Assembly (NCBI RefSeq): GCF_023856365.1
Contig: NC_064552.1
Location: 1,047,811-1,111,810, forward strand
Source of the DNA: Brienomyrus brachyistius
Lineage: Eukaryota > Chordata > Actinopteri > Osteoglossiformes > Mormyridae
Direction: 5' to 3'
DNA: 64,000 bases
Part shown: positions 46,492-57,957 of the stretch, one piece after another
Numbering within the stretch: position 1 is the stretch's first letter
How the letters are laid out: every line of letters starts with the position of its first letter
Made by a program: the position numbers and the translations under genes
Notes under the pieces: model-generated
The model's database searches: none
Seen by the model: the letters and a program-made list of their open reading frames with translations, nothing else
What the model was told of the DNA's origin: nothing

Positions 46492-46570
46492 CTGCTTCCT
46501 GTCCCTCCTGCTAGTGGCGGCCGTTGTGTGGAAAATAAAGCAGACCTGCTGGGCCTCCAGACGCCGGGAG
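46492..46570 (+). CDS. atrnl1: atrnl1 exon: rest of the transmembrane helix and juxtamembrane segment
   Basis: Residues 792-818, phase 0 end. Acceptor CTCCTCTCCAG, donor CGGGAG|GTAAGT. It encodes SCFLSLLLVAAVVWKIKQ, then TCWASRRRE, a stop-transfer segment with basic juxtamembrane residues. T at QTCWAS favours ATRNL1 over ATRN. Its first 18 coding bases recur many times in the intronic array just upstream (45755-46466). Confidence 0.95.
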
Positions 46571-46660
46571 GTAAGTTTTCAGGGTCTTCCGTGCATCAAG
46601 CCTCCTAAGGGGATTACAGAATACAGGCAGACACCAGCTGAATAGTTACAGGATTGGCCA

Positions 46661-46661
46661 G

Positions 46662-46711
<50 letters not shown>

Positions 46712-46738
46712 GTGTGTGTGTGTGTGTGTGCGTGTGGT
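46661..46738 (+). repeat. (TG)n microsatellite
   Basis: About 35 TG units with two TGCG interruptions, 90 nt after the transmembrane exon donor. Confidence 0.98.
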
Positions 46739-47357
46739 GGGGGGGAGTTCTGGCTGCTAGCAGATGTGGCCATTTCCCCTCTGCACAGTCCTGCAGTAGC
46801 CATGGCACCTTTCCTTTCCTCTCTCATCCTCTCCTCTCCTCTCCTGTTCTCTCATACTCTCTCCTGTTCATCCTCTCCTTCCTTTTCCTCTATTCTGTTT
46901 TCCTGTCCCATCCCATCCTGTCATATACCCTCCTCAGTTCTCCTGGCCCGTCCTGATGTCAGTGCTTAAAACAAGCAGGCAACAGAACACATTCTCAGGT
47001 GCATTTCTGTGAAAGTCGACCTGGCACCTGCTTTCACACAGCTCTGACATTCCGGCAGGTCACCGCTAACCCCATTGCTCAAGGGGCCAGGTGTCCCTGC
47101 TGTCAGCATCCCTGCTGAGATCAGAGAGCGCTGCAGGATTTCTGCTTGATGCTTCCGGCATCTCGCTCTTTTGCATCACATGCACACGGTGCATCTCTTG
47201 CTGAAGCAGGGTGGAGACGAGGGTCTCTATGATGAGCTGGCTCGAGGACGAGTGACACAGTGCTGACCCCTCTGTGTGCTCTGCCCCCTCCCTGACATAC
47301 AGTGGGAAAGGGCAGGAGGAGGAGCGTGAGTGCATCGGGACCCTGTGCTGCATTGCG
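46739..47357. other. Intron 18, unique stretch
   Basis: Pyrimidine-rich CTCTCCTCTCC at 46815-46910. No gene. Confidence 0.5.
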
Positions 47358-47360
47358 TGT

Positions 47361-47433
<73 letters not shown>
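47358..47433 (+). repeat. (TG)n microsatellite
   Basis: About 35 uninterrupted TG units ending GTGCGCGC, an alternating purine-pyrimidine tract. Confidence 0.98.
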
Positions 47434-47439
<6 letters not shown>

Positions 47440-48959
47440 AGGGAGGCGGCATCGTCCATCAGTTCACCTGCGTCAGGGTTAACAGCACTTAGCATCGTTT
47501 GTTGGGAGATCGTCCATCATCTAAGCGGAGTTTGCTTGTCCCAGCGAGGCACTGTGGAGGCGCCATGCAGTCCTAGGATGCCGCCCCCCCCCCCCACCCC
47601 CCCACCGCTTTTCAGGCTTTTTTGCCTCTGGATTCATTGAGAAAATTCCACCTCCTTCCTTGTCCCAGCACTTCGTTCCTGCAGAGCCTGTAATCCAGGA
47701 ACATTTTCCGCTCCAATGATTCCAGTGTGAGGGCAGGAAAGGAGATGAAGGAGTGTTTGCGTGTGTGAGCCTACGTGCTCGTGTGCGTGTGCTAGGTGGG
47801 CTTTCAGATGCTCCAAGAGCCGTGAGATTGATGGACCTTCAAGGGTGTCACCTTACTGGGCAAGGCAGCAAATGGCGCCTCATCCTTTGCAAAGACTGGA
47901 GCTGAGTGCAGGGCTTGTCTGGAGCTCGCTTCCCTCTCGCTCTTCGTTGTGCCGAGCTTGGCATAGCGTCCCAGGGCCAGGGATGAAACGTGTGCGTCCT
48001 GCTAGGAGGTCTGGTGCATAGCAGGACCTGTTAGGAGAACCTAGTGTCCTTCTCTTAAAGAAATACATTCCCACACTTGTCAAGTGGCCAGCTACTTCAG
48101 AGGAAGTCCTTGTAAGAGGCCGGCAGGCTGTAGGCAGGGCCTTTCTGCATTCCGCATCCCTGTGTTAAGGGTCTGTAAGGCCTGGAACACTGCACTCTGT
48201 TGTTTGTGTTAATGAATGTGCTCCAGTGTGTGTCACACACACAGGGGCTCTTCCTCTGTAAAACAAGCAATTAGTGGCCCTCTGGAAGCCACGACTCAAT
48301 GCTCTCTCTCTGTGGCAGCTGAAAGATTTTCTGGGTCTGTAGCCCTGAGCCATTGCACTTTCGAGCCTGTGTGTGTGTGACTCAGGCTTTTGTTCGTTTG
48401 GACACGGTACCACAGTGGGGTCTTTGTGAGGCTTCGCCGCGCTCCCTTATGGACCCTGCTGATGGAGCCGATCACATTATTTCACCCTGGACTCGAATTT
48501 CACCTGTGGCTATGCAGCCCAATACAGCCACTTTTATGCCAGTCGAGGGCTTTGGTCGCATGCCGTGCTTTTAAGCAAAAGCACAATATTGTCTGGGCTC
48601 TGTCAGGGGTTAGGCGATCCAAAAGGACGTCAGTGGGAGAGCCATGGTGATCATGCGGCTCAGCCAATAGGCCGGACCCGTCGTGGCTTGTGGCTTGCCG
48701 ACAGGCAGGTTGTGTCGCGGCTCTCGGCTCGCCTGTGGGCAGGACCTGCCACAGCTTGTGACTGGCCGACCATGTTCTCCTGTTGTTTCTGCTGTTAAAT
48801 CCACTTCAGCAGCTTTCATGTTTGCCTATGAATGATATCTCTGCTCATATTTGCATAAATTGGTGAGGAAGGTAAATGTTATATTTGTTAGCTTTACACA
48901 GCATCACTTTGGTGTTAGGTCTGAATAAGTGCTTGCAAGTAATAGGAAATTCCTTTTGA
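47434..48959. other. Intron 18, unique stretch
   Basis: Poly-C run at 47583-47594. No gene supported. Confidence 0.5.
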
Positions 48960-49570
48960 GCAACATTATGCTCTCACAGGAAAAGGTAGTACAATATGAT
49001 ATCTGTGAGCGACTGTACGCTCTCACAGGAAATGGCAGTACAATGTCATATCTGTGAGCGACAGTACGCTCTCACAGGAAAAGGTAGTACAATATGATAT
49101 CTGTGAGCGACTACGCTCTCACAGGAAACGACAGAACAATATCATATCTGTGAGCTACAGTACGCTCTCACAGGAAAAGGTAGTACAATATCATATCTGT
49201 GAGCGACAGTACGCTCTCACGGGAAAAGGTAGTACAATATCATATCTGTGAGCGACAGTACGCTCTCACGGGAAAAGGTAGTACAATATCATACCTGTGA
49301 GCGACAGTACGCTCTCACGGGAATCGGTAGTACAATATGATATCTGTGAGCGACAGTACGCTCTCACGGGAAACGGTAGTACAATATGATATCTGTGAGC
49401 GACAGTCCGCTCTCACAGGAAAAGGTAGTACAATATATCTGTGAGCGACAGTATGCTCTCACAGGAAACAGTAGTACAATGTGATATCTGTGAGTGAGAG
49501 TATGCTCTCACGGGAAACGGTAGTACGATATTATATATATGACCGATAGTACGCTGTCATAGGATTCAGT
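48960..49570 (+). repeat. 49-bp minisatellite with internal dyad, about 12 copies
   Basis: Unit CGACAGTACGCTCTCACAGG then AAAAGGTAGTACAATATCAT and ATCTGTGAG. CTCACAG and CTGTGAG within each unit form a 7-bp dyad around an AT-rich loop of about 22 nt. It decays towards 49700. Confidence 0.95.
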
Positions 49571-50595
49571 AGTATGATATGATATTTGTGAGCGATAGTA
49601 CGATATGATTCATGTTAGTGACAATACGCTCTCACAGGAAAAACCAAGACAATATGTGTTATGCTCACAGGAAACAGAATATCTGTGAATCATGGTACGC
49701 CATATACTCTTATAGTAATTCAGTAGTGGATGGAACATGCTGTGCTTCTTTCGACTTCGAGGTCTGTTATTTGATGTTGTGTTGTTGTGAATGAGCAGAG
49801 GAGTGATTGGTGATAATTAAATGTCCTTCAGTTTTGGACCCTCTTGTTTGCTAATGATCTCACATAACTGTCATGATGGCCCCCAGTGGTGGGACAGTGA
49901 TCAGAGCTTTGTGCTTTGTTTTGCCAAGCATGCATTCTGAGAATTGGCACAATGTAATACATAAGAACCCGGACTCTTGAGAGACAATGCCACAGCTCTG
50001 AGATCAAGAGCCTGACTCCTGACCCTCGGGCATGCCGTCCCCTAACGACCACTATGCCGTCCCCTAACAACCGCCATGCCACGAACTGAAGCTCCTTTTC
50101 TGACAGGACGTGCAGGCTGGTGCAGGTGGCACTAAATGCGAGTGTGTTTGTGTCAGACATACTATTCGTCTGCCTTTGCGGCAGAGGTGGTGTGTCTTTT
50201 TGAAAAATGCCATCACTATTTCCAGCTTTCCGTAAGTTTGATTGCGGCTGCCTGTCTCTCCTGTGGGATTCCTGCAAGTAGAATTTTCTGTATTGATCCA
50301 GAGCTGCGGTCTGTGAATAGGCTGGGATAATGAACACGGCTGCCATCGAACGTAAGCAATCAGTCATGCTTTCCGAGCCGCGGGAAGCTTGCATCACTGG
50401 CCCGCCGTGTAAGACAGCCAGTCTTCCCGGCGTAATCGGAGCAGTCATATGCAGCAGTTGCTTACAATCCCCAATTCATTAAAATGTTACAAAACACCCC
50501 CCTGCCTTGTAACGTGGTCACTCTCTCTTCTTCTGTCTGTCAGTATCACTCACTCTTATGTGTCACTTTTTCACAATTTTCACTTTGCATGTGTG
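49571..50595. other. Intron 18, unique stretch
   Basis: Contains the longest non-repetitive minus open frame (49828-50448), not accepted as a gene. Confidence 0.5.
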
Positions 50596-51350
50596 ACCCT
50601 TACAGCCTCGGCGTGGTCCGGTCTCCGTTTGAGACTAATACCACCTTGGCGTTCTGTAATCGAGCTCGTGTCGGATCTGGCGGGTCCGGTACCCATGGGT
50701 GAGCCATACAGCCTTGGCGTTCTTCTGTAATCGAGCCCGTGTCGGATCTAGCTGGTCCGGTACCCATGGGTGAACCATACAGCCTTGGTGTTATTCTGTA
50801 ATCGAGCCCGTGTCGGATCTGGCGGGTCCGGTACCCATGGGTGAGCCATACAGCCTTGGCGTTCTGTAATCGAGCCCGTGTTGGATCTGGCGGGTCCGGT
50901 ACCCATGGGTGAGCCATACAGCCTTGGCGTTCTGTAATCGAGCTCCTGTCGGATCTGGCGGGTCCGGTACCCATGGGTGAGCCATACAGCCTTGGCGTTC
51001 TGTAATCGAGCCCGTGTTGGATCTGGCGGGTCCGGTACCCATGGGTGAGCCATACAGCCTTGGCGTTCTTCTGTAATCGAGCTCGTGTCGGACCTGGTGG
51101 GTCCGGTACCCATGGGTGAGCCATACAGCCTTGGCGTTCTTCTGTAATCGAGCTCGTGTCGGACCTGGTGGGTCCAGTCCCCATGGGTGAGCCATACAGC
51201 CTTGGCGTTCTTCTGTAATCGAGCCCGTGTTGGATCTGGCGGGTCCGGTACCCATGGGTGAGCCATACAGCCTTGGCTTTCTTCTGTAATCTAGCCCGTG
51301 TCGGATCTGGCGGGTCCAGTCCCCGTAACTCATACAGCCTCGGCGTGGTT
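50596..51350 (+). repeat. 68/71-bp minisatellite, about 11 copies
   Basis: Unit CAGCCTTGGCGTTCTTCTGT, then AATCGAGCCCGTGTCGGATC and TGGCGGGTCCGGTACCCATG plus GGTGAGCCATA. A 3-bp TTC indel makes the two lengths. CpG-rich. Each copy has an ATGGGTGAG word resembling a splice donor. Confidence 0.96.
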
Positions 51351-52145
51351 CTGTAGTTAAGTCTGTTGGATGTGGTCCGGATGAAGTGAAGGTGAACAGG
51401 CTCCTTTTAATGGGATAGCATAGTGGTGTGGGATCTGCTTAATTGTCCATGACATTACATTGTTTAAGGGGTGGCTTTGGGGCAGTCAGCTGAAAAGGTA
51501 CTGGTCACTCTGCGGGGGCACTGTCCCTCCTCAGGATCCTCCAGGGGGATCCGCATTGAGTGGGGTGGTGTCGTTTTTAATACGTGGTCTCGGTGAGGTG
51601 GGTTAGCTGACAGCACACTCTGTGCTGCAGTGGTACACGTTTCAGGAAGTTTGCTATTTTATGCTTTAAGATGGAAGGTCTCTGTACACGTAGTGGCAGT
51701 AAATAAAACAGGACAACAGACCGCTGTCTATTTTTGGGACTTTTTGACAGAGATATATCTACTCGTGTTTCATTTTTCCTCTCCTCTATTGACTCATGTT
51801 CATAACCTTTAGTGAATCGCCCACATTAGGTTGTCCTACGTCCGCTAGCAGCATGCTAATCGCGCCACTGTGAGGTTACTGGAGTAATGTCATTCAAATG
51901 TTACTGAAACGTGCTCCCTGAATCCCTGGGCAAGCAGAAGACAGGCGTGTGGAGGTCGTGGTGATTCCCCAGGGGGGTCGCTGCACTCCTGGAGCCTCCA
52001 GCCTTGCCAACTGCTTGATATGACAAACCAGCTGCAGACAATCTCCCCTTCCATGTTTGTTTATCCTCCTTCTGAAGTTTGTTTCTCTGTAATTATACAC
52101 AATGCATTACCTCAGAACAGTTTAATTGACAACTGTCATTATCGC
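51351..52145. other. Intron 18, unique stretch
   Basis: Nothing recognised. Confidence 0.5.
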
Positions 52146-52331
52146 AGCCCTGTGCAGACGCCTCTGGGGGGCGCTGTTCTTCAGCCGCCCCTCATCGTGC
52201 GCCTCTGTGCGAGTACGCCTCTGGGGGGCGCTGTTCTTCAGCCGCCCCTCATCGTGCGCCTCTGTGCGAGTACGCCTCTGGGGGGCGCTGTTCTTCAGCC
52301 GCCCCTCATCGTGCGCCTCTGTGCGAGTACG
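52146..52331 (+). repeat. 57-bp minisatellite, 3 copies
   Basis: Three near-identical copies of CGCCTCTGGGGGGCGCTGTT, then CTTCAGCCGCCCCTCATCGT and GCGCCTCTGTGCGAGTA. Confidence 0.97.
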
Positions 52332-52640
52332 CCTCTTTTTCATCCTAAATGGGCCCCCTGGCTTTTCATCCTAAAGGGGGCCTCAGCTCTTCATCCTAAA
52401 GGGGGCCTCAGCTCTTCATCCTAAAGGGGGCCTCAGCTCTTCATCCTAAAGGGGGCCTCAGCTCTTCTTCCTAAAGGACCCTGGCTTTTCATCCTAATCT
52501 GGGTGGGGGGATGGCTTCTCATCCCAAAGGGGCCCCCGGCATCTCATCCAAAAAGGGACCCCAACTTTTCATCCTGAAGGGGCTCCTAGCTTCTCATCCC
52601 AAGGGGGGGGCATCTTTTCATCTTAGTGAGCCTCAGCTCC
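52332..52640 (+). repeat. 25-bp minisatellite, decaying
   Basis: TCATCCTAAAGGGGGCCTCA then GCTCT; four clean copies, then diverging copies with ATCCTAAAGG/ATCCCAAAGG. Confidence 0.92.
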
Positions 52641-53102
52641 TCTTCCTATGGTGGGACCCAGCCCTGATATTTTTATCCTGCTATTTGTTATTTATCCCTG
52701 AAAAGTTTGTGCTGCTGATAAGTGTTGTGTGGGAAGGAGTGGGGTGGGGGGTGGGCTGTGGCCTTTTGTGTACTTTTAAAATGGTAAATGTTTGCTTTCC
52801 TTCCCTTCGGAGGGAGAGCTCAGGTAGACCTGGTGCACCGTGCATGCTGTCAGTAAGCAGAATAAACAGCAGCTTGCGAGGACGCCGTGGCACTGGCAGA
52901 CCTCACAGATGGGAGTCCTCTGTGTGCCGGCTAAGGGCGTCCAATGACAAGTGCTCTGTGCCGCTGCTGGCCCCGCCTACACACACCCCGAGCCAGCTGT
53001 CACTGAGGGTCACCCCCTACGCACAGCGTGCCTCTCACCGTGCACCTGAAACATCTGTTTTACCAGCTCTGTGGGGGACGTCGGTGTCTGTCGATGTGTG
53101 TC

Positions 53103-53142
<40 letters not shown>

Positions 53143-54863
53143 GGGGGCGGTGGGGGTGGGGGGGGATAGGTACAGTTACATCCCCTGTAATCTGTATCTC
53201 CTTCCTTCTTCCTAAGTGTGTAAGAGCAGACGGACTGCGTCACAATCCAGACACGCCCTTCTGCCGTCTGTGTGGGCAGGAACGCATCCTTCAGGAAACG
53301 AGAGTCGTCACTCCACAGGCTGGGGGGAGGGGGGGTTGTCCTGGCAGTCAGTGTTGACGTGTTCCTAAGGGAGGGGTCCTTCGATACCCCAAGGCTGGTA
53401 TTTTCACATCAGCCATCAGACCGGACTCTTGCACAGAACTGGAGTTTAATATGCTCTGAGTGTTAGCGTTGGAGCTTTGGGTCTGTCTGGATCAGTTTGG
53501 TGCCAGAAACGCCCTGTGTGTACATTACATTGAAAGTGGCTCTTCTCTGTCTTAATCACCGTGCTGGACGGACTCCCGTGAGCTCTGGGGGAAATGACGT
53601 CATGGAACCATGACAGTGACACAGTCACCTTCAGCCGGGTGGTCGCACATAGCAGCATCCCAGTGCGGGTATGAGCTCAGCATGTGAACCCAAGGCTCCT
53701 CTCTGAGGGCCGGGGCGCAACTCCGCCTCTTTGGCCCTCATTGGCTAGAGCTTCCATCAGGTGATCCGTCATTGGTGGCTCTCCTCTCTTTTTGCCAAGC
53801 TCCTTTTCTCCAGTAAACGTAAACTGCTGGTTGGTTATGCCCTTTAACTTAATGGCAGACCGCAGTGAGATGGGTCCCGAAGCAGCGCAGACGGACCGAG
53901 CGGGACCTCGGATGGAGGCTGGCTTGTGATCGTATGAATGTGTTTGTGCTCACAAACTCCTGTTGGCACTTTTCTCCTCCGACATCAGCATGCTGGGAGA
54001 AGAGGATGTTCACAAGCGCTAATGAAGCGGGAATCCTTTCTCTCTGTCCCAGCGGTAGAACCACACTTTTATGAGGAAGTTTATTTTATTATACATTGAT
54101 GTTTCATATACTCTAGCTCTGTGTGGTGTGATTTATTACCAAATTGCTTAAATGCATGTAGCAGCAGATTCTGTAACTGTACGGCTCAGCCCTTGCAGAT
54201 ATGTCTGTGCTCTTCTCTGTGTGACTCTGCTTCTTCGCTTTGTGTCATTGGATCACCCTGTTCTTCGCCACTCTGGCCTGTCCAGGGTCCATGTCTTTGG
54301 TCGTCTCTCCCTGAGCTGCCTTTGTAAGCTGCCATATTCACTTCCAAATAAATAAAATTTCAGATGAGTAAATTCTATAGAGAGGAACTATCCATCACTA
54401 TCATTTAATTTAGCGCTGCATTCTGTACAGCATTGCTGCCAGGCCGCTGTGCTTGGCTCCCAACCGGAGGTCCGCTGACAGATCGCGGGTATCTGGGTGC
54501 TGCTGTGGGGTGTAGGTGCCTAACAGAGTAATACTCAGCTGACAGAGAGCGAAGCGGGTTGGAAAAAGAGGCGGAATAATCCGTAAAAGCCCCGAAAAAA
54601 AGCCGCATGCAGAAGACGTGTCTCAGAGGGGTGCCGTGCGCTCTCCCGGCCCAATTAGACGAGAGGCCGGGTCCCGCTGGGGTAGCGGTGGCTTGCCGTG
54701 GCTGCTCTCCACGCAGACGAGCCGCGGAGATTAATTAGTGGAGTCTTTTGTGTGCCTGTCTTGGGAGGAGGGCTGCTGTTTGGGGGCTAATGCTGTCGCC
54801 AGCCTGCTTCCCGTAAAGCAGTTAGGCTGGGCGGCAGCCTGTGTGGCGGAACATTAGGATGAT
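52641..54863. other. Intron 18, unique stretch with TG run
   Basis: (TG)n followed by poly-G at 53107-53150. 54640-54740 has AATTAG words flanking CpG-rich DNA. No gene. Confidence 0.5.
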
Positions 54864-55795
54864 CTGTCCTTCCTCCCTTACCCGAGGTATCCATCTGTCC
54901 TTCCTCCCTTACCTGGGGTGTCCATCTGTCCTTCCTCCCTTACCCGAGGTATCCATCTATCCTTCCTCCCTTACCCGAGGTGTCCATCCTTCCTCCCTTA
55001 CCCGGGGTATCCATCTGTCCTTCCTCCCTTACCCGGGGTGTCCATCTGTCCTTCCTCCCTTACCCGAGGTATCCATCTGTCCTTCCTCCCTTACCCGGGG
55101 TATCCATCTGTCCTTCCTCCCTTACCTGGGGTATCCATCTGTCCTTCCTCCCTTACCCGGGGTATCCATCTGTCCTTCCTCCCTTACCTGGGGTGTCCAT
55201 CTGTCCTTCCTCCCTTACCCGGGGTATCCATCTATCCTTCCTCCCTTACCCGAGGTGTCCATCCTTCCTCCCTTACCCGGGGTATCCATCTGTCCTTCCT
55301 CCCTTACCCGGGGTATCCATCTGTCCTTCCTCCCTTACCCGGGGTATCCATCTGTCCTTCCTCCCTTACCCGGGGTATCCATCTGTCCTTCCTCCCTTAC
55401 CCAGGGTATCCATCTGTCCTTCCTCCCTTACCCGGGGTGTCCATCTGTCCTTCCTCCCTTACCCGGGGTATCCATCTGTCCTTCCTCCCTTACCCGGGGT
55501 ATCCATCTGTCCTTCCTCCCTTACCCGAGGTATCCATCTGTCCTTTCTCCCTTACCCGAGGTATCCATCTGTCCTTCCTCCCTTACCCGGGGTGTCCATC
55601 TCTCCTTCCTCCCTTACCCGAGGTATCCATCTCTCCTTCCTCCCTTACCCGGGGTATCCATCTGTCCTTCCTCCCTTACCCGGGGTGTCCATCTGTCCTT
55701 CCTCCCTTACCCGGGGTGTCCATCTGTCCTTCCTCCCTTACCCGGGGTATCCATCTGTCCTTCCTCCCTTACCCGAGGTGTCCATATGTCCTTCT
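54864..55795 (+). repeat. 31-bp minisatellite, about 30 copies
   Basis: Unit GTATCCATCTGTCCTTCCTC then CCTTACCCGGG, with GTATCC/GTGTCC and CGGGG/CGAGG variants. Two copies lack 8 bp (near 54982 and 55259), inside a repeated block of about 280 bp. Confidence 0.97.
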
Positions 55796-57311
55796 CCAGT
55801 TGTGCAGTCTGCCTGCATTGACTTATTTGCCATGGACGCTGACTGGCAGGAATTAATCAGACTTTAATTGGACAAAGTCCCATTTCCAAAATGTGCTCCT
55901 TTACATTTTTCATGAACGGCACCCGGAAGAATCCTAACAGCAGAATGATGTCTAACGACTTTCATTGCACATCACGCTGCAGGAGTAATATGTGTCCCTC
56001 TCGCAGGAGTCGGATTCCGTTGAGGCCGCATCGCTGCCTCTGCGTCACTTGGATGAGCACAGCGGTCCCTCCTAATTGCCCTGTTGGCTCTGGGCTTGAT
56101 TGTGCAGTACCTGGTGCGGAATGTCCTGGGTTTTGGCCAGAAGACTGCATGTTTGTCATTGCTGCATTGCTTGCAGAGAGCGTGTCTGCTTTGCTTACCA
56201 GAATCCGTCACTGGGGACGGTGGCCCATTACAGCAGCTGGCGGTATTTGCATGCACGTCCTGAGCTCTGCAGATGTAGAGGTGCCTGCAGGCTTCAGCGT
56301 GTCTGTGTTTATACAGACTCCTACTCCCTCATAGGTCATCACTTCCTGGAACCCCCACCTCCTAGGTGGCTGTCGATCAAAAGTGAACATAAAGGGGGTG
56401 GGGTGCTGATGATGTCGAGGCTGAGCAGCATGTGGATTGGTTGAGCCCTTGGAGATATCGGCACTATGGTATTGAGAGTGTGCGTGGCTCCTAGTCCACC
56501 CATTCGGAGGGGTGTGTGTGCTTGTACCTTCTGCTTATGAGTAAGGAGAGCGGAGGGCAGAAGGGCAGCCTTTGATGAACTGTGCTCTGACTTGAATCAA
56601 ATGCTGTGGGTGATCCACCGGAAAGGCCTGATAATTACTGATGGTGCTCTTTAGCTGTCAACAAATCTGTTTAGTGGGAATCGGGGGGGGGTGGGGGTCA
56701 GGGGAGAGTCCATTAGCACCTTGAGATAAATGTAGCGCCCCCCCCCACCACCCAACATAGCCTGTGATAACAGCTAATTTGATGTGATGGAATTGATGAA
56801 CTCCTAAACTGGCCCCGAACCTTCGGGGGGGCGGGGGGCGGGTCGTACTTGACCCCTCACTGCCCCGATTTCCTGAATGAACTCGAGAGGGTCTCATTTG
56901 GAGAACAATGGCGGCGTGTGACATTCTGTAGCTTGGTGGTCGTGTGCCTGCTGGCCAGACAGCGCATTGACACGGCATGTCGGCTGTAACGCAGTCCCTC
57001 CCTCGGGACGGGGGCCGCGCTAACATTCCCGCGCATGCTGCCGTTTGCATCCATTTACAGCGTAATAAAAATGTCATCTCAGTATAAATTTTTTAAGTAT
57101 AAAGGAAATTGGAAGATGACTTCTATTTTCCTGTTTATTCAGGCAGTACATCTTTCATTCTCACACTGATACGAGAAACGCGGACAATTAACTGCTATTT
57201 GGGCCAATAAGGCGAGAAGAAGAGGCTGCAATGGAAAACAGAGGCGAGCCTCAGAAGGCTGACTTCCCCCCCATAGCGGCCGGGCTTCTGAGAAAGACCG
57301 AGGCTGACGGC
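55796..57311. other. Intron 18, unique stretch
   Basis: 57060-57200 is AT-rich, non-repetitive sequence. No gene. Confidence 0.5.
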
Positions 57312-57737
57312 CCAATGGCAGCCAGGCCCACCCACCGACGGCAGCCAGCCCCACCCCACCGACGGCGCCCAGCCCCACCCACCGACGCCAGCCAGCCCCT
57401 CCCCACCCCTCCGACGGCGCCCAGCCCCACCCACCGACGGCGCCCAGCATCATCCCACCGACGGCAGCCAGCCCCACCCACCGACGCCAGCCAGCCCCTC
57501 CCCACCCCTCCGACGGCGCCCAGCCCCTCCCCACCGACGGCGCCCAGCCCCACCCACGGCGCCCAGCCCCACCCACTGACGGCGCCCAGCCCCTCCCCAC
57601 CGACGGCGCCCAGCCCCACCCACTGACGGCGCCCAGCCCCACCCACTGACGGCGCCCAGCCCCACCCACTGACGGCGCCCAGCCCCACCCACGGCGCCCA
57701 GCCCCACCCACTGACGGCGCCCAGCATCACCCCACCG
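57312..57737 (+). repeat. GC-rich 23/24-bp minisatellite
   Basis: Unit CGACGGCGCCCAGCCCCACC with CAC, variants CAGCCAGCC and CTGACGGC, about 18 copies. It has the highest CpG density in the window. It abuts a SINE at 57745. Confidence 0.94.
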
Positions 57738-57744
57738 AAGCACC

Positions 57745-57957
57745 GAAGCAGATTTACTTACTTATTCAGCAGACGCCCTTATCCAAAGCGACACACATTT
57801 TGAGATTGCAAGGTCAGACGATCCCAGGAGCAATTTCCATTAAGGGCCTCGCTCAGGGACCCAATGGTGACCTCACTCTGCCGACCCTGGGTTTTGAACC
57901 AGCAACCTTCCAGTTTCAGACACGGCAGTTTAACTCAGTGAGCCACATGCCGCCAAG
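57745..57957 (-). repeat. tRNA-derived SINE-like element
   Basis: On +: TTATTCAGCAGACGCCCTTA, TCCAAAGCGACACACATTTT, AAGGGCCTCGCTCAGGGACC and GGTTTTGAACCAGCAACCTT, ending GAGCCACATGCCGCC. The reverse complement gives a tRNA-like head. It is a typical abundant fish SINE. Confidence 0.8.

Noticed and set aside
48960..49570. CRISPR-like appearance of regularly spaced dyads
   Set aside because: The whole 49-bp unit including the spacer repeats, no cas genes exist, and the context is a vertebrate intron.
49828..50448. 206-residue non-repetitive minus-strand frame
   Set aside because: I recognise no domain, signal or splice structure. A stop-free run of this length is expected now and then in 64 kb over six frames.
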